From contig JAIRVC010000370.1 of the NCBI GenBank assembly GCA_031254095.1, forward strand, positions 1 to 5,714: DNA of 5,714 nt, written 5' to 3'. The notes beneath the pieces are model-generated. The model saw only the letters and a program-made list of their open reading frames with translations. It was not told where the DNA came from and searched no databases. Within the stretch, counting starts at the first letter, position 1, and the number at the start of each line of letters is the position of its first letter. Origin of the DNA: Acidobacteriota bacterium (GTDB lineage Bacteria; Acidobacteriota; UBA6911). Below are positions 1-5,714 of this stretch, one piece after another. Position numbers and translations under genes: made by a program.

Positions 1-323
1 AACATCAGGCGTTCGGTAAACGAGCGCATCATGCCGGTCATGGTGCCGAAATAAAACGGCGTGCCCAAAATGAGCGCGCCCGCTTCATTATGAATTTTTT
101 CCAGCACCGGCGTGATCCCGTCGCGGACGGCGCAGCGGCCGTAGCTTTTCCCGTCCCTGAGTTTGCAGGCAAAACAACTATGGCAGCCTTTGTAATCGTA
201 ATCGTAAAGGTGAATGAGTTCCGTTTCGGCGCCTGTTGACTCAGCGCCGGAAAGAGCGTGTTCCAGCATGGCGGCCGTATTCCATTTCTTTCTGGGACTT
301 CCGTTGACAGCGATAACCTTCAT
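1..323 (-). CDS. Flavodoxin-fold NAD(P)H-dependent oxidoreductase, partial (C-terminus beyond window)
   Basis: This is the first 107 residues of an FMN-binding reductase of the flavodoxin-like fold. The protein opens MKVIAVNGSPRKKWNTAAML, a beta strand followed by the NGSPRK-type phosphate loop that holds FMN in the NADPH-dependent FMN reductase/iron-sulfur flavoprotein superfamily. Cysteines at 47, 50, 53 and 64 (GCHSCFAC, then GRC) form a compact cluster. ILGTPFYFGTMTGMMRSF at about 85-102 is the conserved second flavin-contacting strand and loop (TPxYFGxMTGxMK in relatives). Such proteins are cytoplasmic electron-transfer or quinone/nitro-reducing enzymes, common in anaerobes; the substrate cannot be told. 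The start is fixed by a full AAGGAGG four bases upstream. The gene is cut by the window edge, so the remaining part is not visible. It diverges from the glycosyltransferase gene to its right and probably has no functional link to it. Family call is firm; the specific function is unknown. Confidence 0.9.
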   Translation of the reverse strand, partial: MKVIAVNGSPRKKWNTAAMLEHALSGAESTGAETELIHLYDYDYKGCHSCFACKLRDGKSYGRCAVRDGITPVLEKIHNEAGALILGTPFYFGTMTGMMRSFTERLM

Positions 324-327
324 CTTG

Positions 328-334
328 CCTCCTT
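328..334 (-). promoter_or_regulatory. Strong Shine-Dalgarno of the flavoprotein gene
   Basis: Read on the minus strand this is AAGGAGG followed by CAAG and ATG. It is a seven-base match to the anti-SD sequence, although the spacing of four bases is slightly short. It fixes the start at 323 and suggests efficient translation. Confidence 0.8.
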
Positions 335-387
335 GAAAATAAAAACATAACTGACCGTTTACGTATGTGCCGATCCAGCGTTCTGCA

Positions 388-416
388 TATGTATAAAATC
401 CATAACTTTTTGTCAA
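388..416 (-). promoter_or_regulatory. Candidate sigma-70 promoter for the flavoprotein gene
   Basis: On the minus strand a perfect -35 box TTGACA lies at 411-416. A -10 box is either TATACA at 390-395 (15-base spacer, four of six matches) or TACATA at 388-393 (17-base spacer, three of six). Transcription would begin about 55-60 bases before the start codon. The -35 is strong and the -10 is only fair. Confidence 0.5.
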
Positions 417-490
417 GGCAACCTTGGAATGGGTTTAGGGTTGGCGCATTAAAATCAGGCATAATTTATACCCGTTGCGTCTCAGGAATG

Positions 491-519
491 TTGATTTCCT
501 TTATATGTTTAGCAATAAT
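491..519 (+). promoter_or_regulatory. Candidate sigma-70 promoter for the GT32-like gene
   Basis: TTGATT at 491-496 and AATAAT at 514-519 are separated by the ideal 17 bases, with four of six and five of six consensus matches. Initiation near 526 would leave a leader of about 75 bases before the ATG at 602. This is a motif match only. Confidence 0.45.
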
Positions 520-601
520 GTCGCTGCCTGATTTATCTTGCAAAAATACAAAAGTCCGGATGTTTCAGGGAAATTCGTAAAAGGACAGGAATTGATGATT
601 G

Positions 602-1309
602 ATGATACCGAAACTAATTCACCAGACATTCAGAGACCACAATCTTCCAGGAGAGGTTCAACGGAACATACAACATCTCATGGAGAACAATCCCGGCTGG
701 CGGCATCATTTCTATGACGATGTCGATATGTTCCTGTTTATACGGGATCATTACAGCCACAGAGTTCTGAAGGCATTCAACTCAATCAATCCGCTCTACG
801 GCGCAGCGCGATCCGATTTCTTTAGATATCTTCTGATATATAAGTTAGGCGGTCTGTATCTCGACATAAAAAGCGGGGCAACCGCCCCCCTGGACTCCAT
901 CACCGCCAATAGCCAATACATCCTTTCTCACTGGGACAACGGTCCAACCGGCACTCACAGCGGCTTTGGACTGCACTTCCTCGACTTCCCCCGCGGAGAG
1001 TTTCAGCAGTGGTACGTTGCGTCAATTCCGGCACACCCATTCCTTGGATATGTCATTGAGCTCGTTCTGCACAACATCGAAAACTACAGCGCTCAACACT
1101 TTGGGGTTGGAAGGGAAGGCGTGATCAGGACAACCGGACCGATTGCGTATACCCAGGCTATCTATCCTCGCCTGCATCTGCACGAACATCGCCTTTCTGA
1201 CACCAATCATGAGTTAGGTTTGGCATACTGCGTGATCCCGAACCATGGAGCGCTTTATAGCCAGCGGCACCCACATTACTCAATGCTCTCCGACCCCGTT
1301 GTTCTATAA
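602..1309 (+). CDS. GT32/OCH1-like glycosyltransferase (DXD sugar-binding family)
   Basis: A probable sugar transferase of 235 residues, in the family that adds a hexose from a nucleotide sugar to a glycan or other acceptor; donor and acceptor are unknown. It opens MIPKLIHQTF, the classic N-terminal signature of these enzymes. AARSDFFRY (68-76) followed by KLGGLYLDIK (81-90) is the nucleotide-sugar site, and TTGPIAYTQ (177-185) is the conserved third block. The tail HPHYSMLSD (223-231) also resembles family members. The usual DXD is D-I-K here, so the second metal-binding acid is replaced by Lys90. No signal peptide or membrane segment is seen, so it should be cytoplasmic. AGGA at 587-590 lies 11 bases before ATG 602. 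A TTG one codon earlier (599) and an out-of-frame ATG (595) are alternatives. It converges on the next gene across 22 bases. Length is typical for a short bacterial member. Confidence 0.85.
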   Translation: MIPKLIHQTFRDHNLPGEVQRNIQHLMENNPGWRHHFYDDVDMFLFIRDHYSHRVLKAFNSINPLYGAARSDFFRYLLIYKLGGLYLDIKSGATAPLDSITANSQYILSHWDNGPTGTHSGFGLHFLDFPRGEFQQWYVASIPAHPFLGYVIELVLHNIENYSAQHFGVGREGVIRTTGPIAYTQAIYPRLHLHEHRLSDTNHELGLAYCVIPNHGALYSQRHPHYSMLSDPVVL

Positions 1310-1331
1310 TCTGATTTAACTACGGCGAGGC

Positions 1332-3092
1332 TCAATGGGCTGATTCAAATATCTCAATCAAATCGGCGGCACGGTTGAGCCAGGTATGTTTTTTACGTGC
1401 TTTTTCAAAAGCGGCTTTAGTAATCTGAAGACGCTTTTCATCGTTCGCAAGATAGTATTTAACCTTTTGCACAAGGCCTTCTAAATCGTTATCATCGAAA
1501 AAAACAATATCCTTTCCGTCGGTGAAATGCTCGCCCAGATAGTCGGTATAATCGGTTATACACAAAACGCCGCGCAGCATTGACGAAAACACCCGTTCAT
1601 GGCTTCCGGTGATAAAGACGGACAGGTCGTTGACCAGAATTTTTGTGTGCATAAATAACTCGCGGCCGGGTTCGCATAAAACAAAGCCGTGGTATAAGAA
1701 ATTTGGGTGGTTAATCAGTTCCGATCTCTCCCAGTTAGCGCCAAAACAATGAACGGTAATGCCGCCGTCCAGGAGCGCCTTTATGATGGCTGTTCTTTTT
1801 CTAATCCGCATATGACGATCCAGTTCATAGCCGGCGGCGGACATAAACTCCAATACTTCCTCATCGGTGCGAAAAGCTGCCGCCTCGCGCGCGCATTCTT
1901 CCCAGGGTTTGCCGCCTGCTTCATAAAGAGCTATTATATTATTTATAGTTTCACGGCTTATGGGCAAATCTTTCTGCCGGAGATTGTCAATCGGGTCGGC
2001 GCCTTCGTAGTGATAGCTGCCGGATACCAATACATCAATGTAGCGTTCTCTTGTAAAAACATCGGAAAGCTCAAAGTTTATTTCTCCGCCATGGGGCAAA
2101 AACGCATGACGCGCGCTCTTGCAATAATATTTTTCCGCAACCAGCATGTCGGCTTTATCTATCCAGGTATAGATAACGTTTCGAATGCCGCTGGTCAGAC
2201 ATGAAATGAAATACAGGGGACGGTCTACAAGGATGCAGATATATGGAATACCTGTTTTGTCGCATATATGATCGTTCAAACCGCAAGTATTGACACAAAT
2301 AATAAAATCACTGGCGTCTAACTCCGCGTGAACGGGATGCCGCTCAACCGCGGCAAGAGATTCAGTAAATTCTTTATAGGAAATATAGCTTATCTCGCAG
2401 CCCAGCAGAGTTAAAGCCAGCATAAGATTATCCGAAAATGACCTGATTGTACTCTCATTATTGTGAAAGCCTATCATTATAATCCGATAAGGCTTTGCCG
2501 GTTTGGGATACAGCTCCATATTGAATTCGAAATTGCGCATTACATCGGCCGCGCTGCATTCCTTCGGCGTAAAGAAGTGCTGTGTTTTGAAAATTTTTAT
2601 AGCTTGAATTATACTTAGCGCCGCTTTCGGCGCCGCGTTTAAACTGGGCGCATAAAGACAGAAGACGACAGGCCGCAGATTTAAACATCTGAAAATCGGG
2701 TTCAATAAATTTTTTATATCATCCGCGTAAAAACAAATGCTTTCATGGCGCAAGACTTCTTCAATATCCGTCTCTTTTAGGGCGATTTTTAATATAGCGA
2801 GGTCCGGCTCGAAGATATGCAGTTTTTGTCCGGGTTGCAGCTTTTTCAGGTACGCCAGGATATGATAACCAAACCCCGCTCCAAACAGTATGATGTTCGA
2901 TGCGTCCGTATAATTTTTTTCGGCAAACTCCTGCGCGCCTTGCCAGACGTCCCCTGCGTCATGCAAATAAAATTGCGAGGCTCCCAGGTCAATCAACAGA
3001 TTTGGATAGCCGTTTTTGTCGCGGACAAGCTTATATATATGCGAATCCACGTTTATTTTAGAAAGTTTCTCAGATAATTCATGCGAAATCAT
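1332..3092 (-). CDS. Glycosyltransferase with Maf-like N-terminus and CgeB-like C-terminal domain
   Basis: A 586-residue cytoplasmic protein with three apparent parts. Residues about 30-165 hold a Rossmann-like segment with IILFGAGFGYH (67-77) and LHIFEPD (91-97), resembling the N-terminal part of motility-associated factor (Maf) flagellin glycosyltransferases. Residues about 200-345 (IIMIGFHNNES; PYICILVDRPLYF at 283-295; AFLPHGGE at 330-337) resemble the DUF3880 half of CgeB-like proteins. Residues about 440-580 match the Glyco_trans_1_2 C-terminal half: CFGANWE (449-455), KILVND (484-489), GSHERVFSSMLRG (496-508), a predicted acidic loop, and KHTWLNRA (568-575). Known CgeB-like proteins are taken to be GT-B glycosyltransferases; sugar and acceptor are not known. 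I chose ATG 3092 because TGAGGG lies eight bases upstream. An in-frame ATG at 3140 would add 16 residues but has no ribosome site. The gene diverges from the GT41 gene. No signal peptide or membrane helix is evident. Confidence 0.82.
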   Translation of the reverse strand: MISHELSEKLSKINVDSHIYKLVRDKNGYPNLLIDLGASQFYLHDAGDVWQGAQEFAEKNYTDASNIILFGAGFGYHILAYLKKLQPGQKLHIFEPDLAILKIALKETDIEEVLRHESICFYADDIKNLLNPIFRCLNLRPVVFCLYAPSLNAAPKAALSIIQAIKIFKTQHFFTPKECSAADVMRNFEFNMELYPKPAKPYRIIMIGFHNNESTIRSFSDNLMLALTLLGCEISYISYKEFTESLAAVERHPVHAELDASDFIICVNTCGLNDHICDKTGIPYICILVDRPLYFISCLTSGIRNVIYTWIDKADMLVAEKYYCKSARHAFLPHGGEINFELSDVFTRERYIDVLVSGSYHYEGADPIDNLRQKDLPISRETINNIIALYEAGGKPWEECAREAAAFRTDEEVLEFMSAAGYELDRHMRIRKRTAIIKALLDGGITVHCFGANWERSELINHPNFLYHGFVLCEPGRELFMHTKILVNDLSVFITGSHERVFSSMLRGVLCITDYTDYLGEHFTDGKDIVFFDDNDLEGLVQKVKYYLANDEKRLQITKAAFEKARKKHTWLNRAADLIEIFESAH

Positions 3093-3100
3093 AACAATAT

Positions 3101-3106
3101 CCCTCA
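3101..3106 (-). promoter_or_regulatory. Shine-Dalgarno that decides the start of the Maf/CgeB-like gene
   Basis: Minus-strand TGAGGG lies eight bases before ATG 3092. The longer start at 3140 is preceded by CGCCGG-type sequence with no SD, so the shorter protein is preferred. The SD itself overlaps another in-frame ATG (codon at 3105-3107). Confidence 0.6.
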
Positions 3107-3165
3107 TTTTCACACTCAGTGCGAATTTTATCACAAACATCCGGCGATCGCGCGTAAAGGCTGTA

Positions 3166-3192
3166 AAATCGGCCGTTTCAGAGAGGCGTATA
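3166..3192 (-). promoter_or_regulatory. Candidate sigma-28 (SigD/FliA-type) promoter of the Maf/CgeB-like gene
   Basis: On the minus strand TATA (3189-3192) is followed by exactly 15 bases and GCCGATTT (3166-3173). The flagellar sigma consensus is TAAA-N15-GCCGATAT, so this matches three of four and seven of eight positions. Transcription would start near 3158, about 65 bases before ATG 3092. The position and spacing fit a flagellin-modifying gene, but a match of this quality can also occur by chance. Confidence 0.35.
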
Positions 3193-3216
3193 AAGGCGCT
3201 TTCTTGACCCGCATAT
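3191..3216 (+). promoter_or_regulatory. Weak sigma-28-like match facing the GT41 gene
   Basis: TAAA (3191-3194), 14 bases, then CCGCATAT (3209-3216), which agrees with GCCGATAT at five of eight positions. Its -35 overlaps that of the opposite-strand candidate. A poor sigma-70 alternative is TTGACC (3204-3209) with TATAGA (3229-3234), whose 19-base spacer is too long. Neither is convincing alone. Confidence 0.18.
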
Positions 3217-3227
3217 CTGTGTGGAGG

Positions 3228-3267
3228 CTATAGAGAAGCTCCATGACGCGCGGCCGAAACTCTATAG
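3228..3267. repeat. Inverted repeat CTATAGAG / CTCTATAG, possible operator
   Basis: The perfect 8-base arms lie at 3228-3235 and 3260-3267, separated by 24 bases. Each contains the self-palindrome CTATAG, with centres 34 bases apart. Paired sites of this kind in a divergent promoter region can bind a dimeric regulator. No regulator gene is visible here. Confidence 0.35.
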
Positions 3268-3300
3268 AAACGTTTAATAGTCGTGTAATATATTTTTGTT

Positions 3301-3319
3301 CAGCCCTTTTGCAGGGTTG
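3301..3319 (+). repeat. Short hairpin in the GT41 gene leader
   Basis: CAGCCCT and AGGGTTG pair as seven base pairs (one G-U) around a five-base loop. No T-run follows on either strand, so it is not an intrinsic terminator. It may be a leader RNA structure or chance. Confidence 0.3.
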
Positions 3320-3456
3320 GGACGTTATGAATTGTCCGACTCAACCGGTTCCGCGCTTCGCGCTTACAACGACGGTTGCTGAATTGACGCTTGCGGCGCT
3401 ATGGAAACGCCGATTAATTGCCGGGACGGAATATATTTGCATAGGATCATTGATAA

Positions 3457-5664
3457 ATGAATCGTAAGCTGCTGAAATTATTGGAAACGTCAAAAAGCCA
3501 AATGAAAGGCGGAGAATACACGAACGCTTTGCAATCGCTGGAATCCGCGCTCAGACGCAACCCTGAACCCTTGCTTGAAATCGAAATTAATTTCCATGCG
3601 GCGCTTTGCAGATGCGAACTTGGAAATTTTGCCGGAGCGGCGGAGAACCTGGAAACGACGCTGGCTCTTGCCGGGAATGTGGCGTATTCCGAAAAGAAAC
3701 ATATTTATGATCTATTGCGAATAGCTTATACACATAAGCCGGACTATATAAAACTCGCCGGGATTTGCCGGACGCTTATGAGCACCGCAACAGAAGAAGA
3801 TAAAACCAGCCTTATGTACGACCTGCTATATGCCTGCGCCAAATCGGGCAAATGGGATGAAATGGCTCAGGCGTTTGATGAATTCCCCGGTATAGGTCTG
3901 GACGCGGGCGCCATGCGGCACAAAGTCTTTTGCTTTACGACGATAGGCAGGTACAGGGACGCGTTTCAGGCGGCCCGCGAATACATCGAAAGATTTGGCG
4001 AAGATCACCATATATGCGCTAATCTTATGCGGCTCTGTCACGACAGCGGCGACGGCGTGAGCGGCTTTGAATACTACAAGAAAGCGCTCGCCCGGTGCGA
4101 CGACCCGGTCTGGCGGTTGGGAATCGCCAGCCAATTACTTGGGGCTGACGCATATCATGGCGCAATCAGCGACGACGAATTTCCGGATATCCTCGGCGAT
4201 ATACGCCGGAGTACCGAAAAACTCCAGACGAATACCGTTTTTAACAACACGCCGAAGCCATTCAGGAAAATCAGGATTGGATATTTATCCATGGACCTCA
4301 GGCTGCATCCTGTCGGATATTTTTTATTGCCGGTAATGGTAAGCACCGTAATCAGCCATTGTCATAACCTTTGTTTCAATCTGGCGAAGCCGAACGATGA
4401 ATATGACCCGGTAACCGCGCAGTTTAAATTGCTAGCGGGCGGATGGGAGGATGTTTACGAGCGTCCTGATTCGCATATTGAACAGTTGTTTCTGGCAAAC
4501 AGGGTGGATGTAGCGTTTGACATGATGAGTCATTCGACGGGCAGCCGTATACATTTGTACGCGCGGCGGATTGCTCCCGTTCAGATATCATGGATAGGGT
4601 TTCCGGTGACTACAGGCGTCGCCGCGATGGATTACATCATTGCCGACAAAAATGTGGACCCGCCGGGGTCTGAAAAATACTACACAGAAAAACTTCTGTA
4701 TATGCCTGAGTGTTTCCTCTGTTATTCATTGAACAGTCAGCCGCAGGTTGAGCCGCCGGCATTTACGCGCAACGGATATATTACGTTCGCGTGTTTTCAT
4801 ACTCTCAAGAAGATTACGGACAAAACCCTTCGCATGTGGCGGATGATACTGGAAAAGTGCGAAAACTCGCGCCTTCAGATCATGGGGCTTCCGCCTAAAG
4901 GCGACGAAGGCCGCGAAATATTTTATGAGCTGCTCAGAAAGAGCGGCCTTCAAATGGAACGCGTGAGCATTTCGCCGCCGCGCGGTTTAGGAGGATATCT
5001 TGCCGCATATAACGATGTAGACATTATGCTTGACACCCATCCTTTCAGCGGAGCGACCACTACGTTCGACGCGCTGAAAATGGGACGGCCGATAGTCACG
5101 CTCGTCGGCAAACGGCATGTGACGCGCGCAAGCTACAGCCTGTTAAAACACGTCGGACTGGATGATCTGGCCGCGTTTTCAGAGGATGAATACGTGGAAA
5201 AAGCCGTAGCGCTTGCCGGCGATCATGAGCGGCTGAGCAAAATCAACGCCGAACTGCCCCGGCGGATTGCGGATTCGCCTCTTACAAATCAACAGGCGTT
5301 TCGGGAAAATTTTGAAAAAATCGTCCGTGACGCATGGGTTGAGTATTGCTTTAAAAACCGCGCAGGCGGCTATGAATACAGCGCGGACAATCCATCGGAA
5401 TTGCTGGAGCAGGTTATAAACGCCACGGTCTATCTCGAAAGAAAACTGGACGCGGGCGATGTCATTGACGGCGCGCTCGCGGCCGAGTACCGCAGGGTTC
5501 AAAACGCTTTCTGTGAAAAATTGAGACTCGTAACGGACAACACGGAGTTTGTGCGCGAATATGTACAATTGATTGCGATGATGGACTGCGAACCCGACGA
5601 AAAGAATCTCAGACCGGTAATATTAACAGCGAAACGGCATATTAATACTTTTTGTAACGCGTGA
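3457..5664 (+). CDS. TPR-like repeat protein with GT41 (SPINDLY/O-GlcNAc transferase type) domain
   Basis: A 735-residue soluble protein. Residues 1-250 are helical hairpins of TPR type but degenerate (for example 45-72, 119-146, 151-180, 185-214), expected to bind the protein acceptor. The GT41 domain runs from about 270 to 630: IRIGYLSMDLRLHPVGYFLL (272-291), with His284 at the place of human OGT His498; ARRIAPVQISWIGFPVTTG (369-387); MDYIIADKNVDP (391-402); FHTLKKITDKTLRMW (447-461), with Lys452 at the place of OGT Lys842; and DTHPFSGATTTFDALKMGRP (526-545), the nucleotide-sugar site. The family transfers a sugar, usually GlcNAc, to Ser/Thr of proteins; plant SPINDLY transfers fucose, so the donor is open. 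A helical tail of roughly 100 residues (636-735) follows. AGGA at 3443-3446 lies ten bases before the ATG. Catalytic residues look intact. Confidence 0.92.
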   Translation: MNRKLLKLLETSKSQMKGGEYTNALQSLESALRRNPEPLLEIEINFHAALCRCELGNFAGAAENLETTLALAGNVAYSEKKHIYDLLRIAYTHKPDYIKLAGICRTLMSTATEEDKTSLMYDLLYACAKSGKWDEMAQAFDEFPGIGLDAGAMRHKVFCFTTIGRYRDAFQAAREYIERFGEDHHICANLMRLCHDSGDGVSGFEYYKKALARCDDPVWRLGIASQLLGADAYHGAISDDEFPDILGDIRRSTEKLQTNTVFNNTPKPFRKIRIGYLSMDLRLHPVGYFLLPVMVSTVISHCHNLCFNLAKPNDEYDPVTAQFKLLAGGWEDVYERPDSHIEQLFLANRVDVAFDMMSHSTGSRIHLYARRIAPVQISWIGFPVTTGVAAMDYIIADKNVDPPGSEKYYTEKLLYMPECFLCYSLNSQPQVEPPAFTRNGYITFACFHTLKKITDKTLRMWRMILEKCENSRLQIMGLPPKGDEGREIFYELLRKSGLQMERVSISPPRGLGGYLAAYNDVDIMLDTHPFSGATTTFDALKMGRPIVTLVGKRHVTRASYSLLKHVGLDDLAAFSEDEYVEKAVALAGDHERLSKINAELPRRIADSPLTNQQAFRENFEKIVRDAWVEYCFKNRAGGYEYSADNPSELLEQVINATVYLERKLDAGDVIDGALAAEYRRVQNAFCEKLRLVTDNTEFVREYVQLIAMMDCEPDEKNLRPVILTAKRHINTFCNA

Positions 5665-5714
5665 TTTCATGGCGCGATACCGTAATCACACTCGGGTTCC
5701 CGTTCGTTTATCGT
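5665..5714. other. Window end, unresolved edge
   Basis: Two open frames run off the edge. On the plus strand an ATG at 5669 opens 15 codons (MARYRNHTRVPVRLS) without a ribosome site. On the minus strand a frame ends at a TGA at 5668-5670 with the tail EREPECDYGIAP, which would put a convergent gene four bases from the GT41 stop. Neither can be preferred from 50 bases, and no terminator is visible. Confidence 0.25.

Larger units (their letters stand above)
324..601. other. Divergent intergenic region
   Basis: These 278 bases separate the leftward flavoprotein gene from the rightward GT32-like gene. I see one candidate promoter for each direction and no repeat, RNA gene or convincing hairpin. 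The plus-strand open frame at 365-580 (71 codons) lacks a ribosome site and a recognisable protein pattern, and it overlaps both candidate promoters, so it is not called as a gene. Confidence 0.6.
3093..3456. other. Divergent control region between two glycosyltransferase genes
   Basis: This 364-base gap must hold the promoters of both flanking genes. It contains sigma-28-like matches on both strands around 3166-3216, an 8-base inverted repeat (3228-3267), a 7-bp hairpin (3301-3319), the palindrome AACCGGTT (3343-3350), and two small GC-rich stems (GCGC/GCGC at 3353-3363 and CGGCG/CGCCG at 3394-3412). If transcription of the GT41 gene starts near 3225, its leader would be over 200 bases and structured. 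A plus-strand open frame at 3243-3467 looks non-coding. Confidence 0.55.

Noticed and set aside
365..580. Plus-strand 71-codon open frame
   Set aside because: It has no ribosome site or protein-like pattern, and it covers candidate promoter sequences in both directions.
595..714. Short ATG frame overlapping the start of the GT32-like gene
   Set aside because: It ends after about 39 codons inside the real gene and encodes a low-complexity polar peptide; it is an out-of-frame shadow.
1310..1331. Possible bidirectional terminator between the convergent genes
   Set aside because: The 22-base gap contains no stable stem and no T-run on either strand.
1707..2204. Plus-strand 165-codon frame inside the Maf/CgeB-like gene
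   Set aside because: It is antisense to the conserved CgeB-like region and has no family motif, so it is a shadow of the real gene.
3301..3319. Hairpin as an intrinsic terminator
   Set aside because: No run of T follows on the plus strand or on the minus strand, and no gene ends nearby.
3243..3467. Plus-strand 74-codon frame overlapping the GT41 start
   Set aside because: The nearest GGAGG is 15 bases from its ATG, the peptide has no recognisable features, and the stretch carries hairpins and the inverted repeat, which suits non-coding leader better.
5179..5568. Minus-strand 129-codon frame inside the GT41 gene
   Set aside because: It is antisense to the conserved GT41 end and tail, with no ribosome site or motif evidence.
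1..5714. CRISPR array, insertion sequence, tRNA or rRNA
   Set aside because: I saw no regularly spaced repeats, transposase-like protein, terminal repeats or tRNA-like arms anywhere in the window.

Overview
The window holds three complete genes and one gene cut by the left edge. By eye the base composition is balanced, with strong AGGAGG-type ribosome sites. A low-potential flavoprotein with a cysteine cluster suggests an anaerobe. A bacterial SPINDLY/OGT-type enzyme and a Maf/CgeB-like glycosyltransferase would suit a flagellated Negativicutes or Clostridia-like Firmicute. That taxonomic guess is inference and weak; other anaerobic, flagellated lineages are possible.

Layout: (1) 1-323, minus strand, the N-terminal 107 residues of a flavodoxin-fold NAD(P)H-dependent oxidoreductase. 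(2) 324-601, an intergenic region with a candidate promoter for each flanking gene. (3) 602-1309, plus strand, a 235-residue GT32/OCH1-like sugar transferase with an altered DXD motif. (4) 1332-3092, minus strand, converging on the previous gene, a 586-residue protein that appears to join a Maf-like N-terminal domain to a CgeB-like glycosyltransferase. (5) 3093-3456, a 364-base divergent control region with sigma-28-like promoter matches, an inverted repeat and small hairpins. (6) 3457-5664, plus strand, a 735-residue protein with TPR-like helical repeats followed by a GT41 (SPINDLY/O-GlcNAc transferase type) catalytic domain and a C-terminal tail. (7) 5665-5714, unresolved.

Three glycosyltransferases from unrelated families sit side by side, so this looks like part of a glycosylation locus. 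The GT41 domain implies that a protein is the acceptor, and the Maf-like region plus the possible sigma-28 promoter point toward flagellin. No flagellin, nucleotide-sugar synthesis or polysaccharide export gene is visible, so the target is inferred. The flavoprotein gene is probably an unrelated neighbour. No RNA genes, CRISPR array, insertion sequence or clear intrinsic terminator was found.
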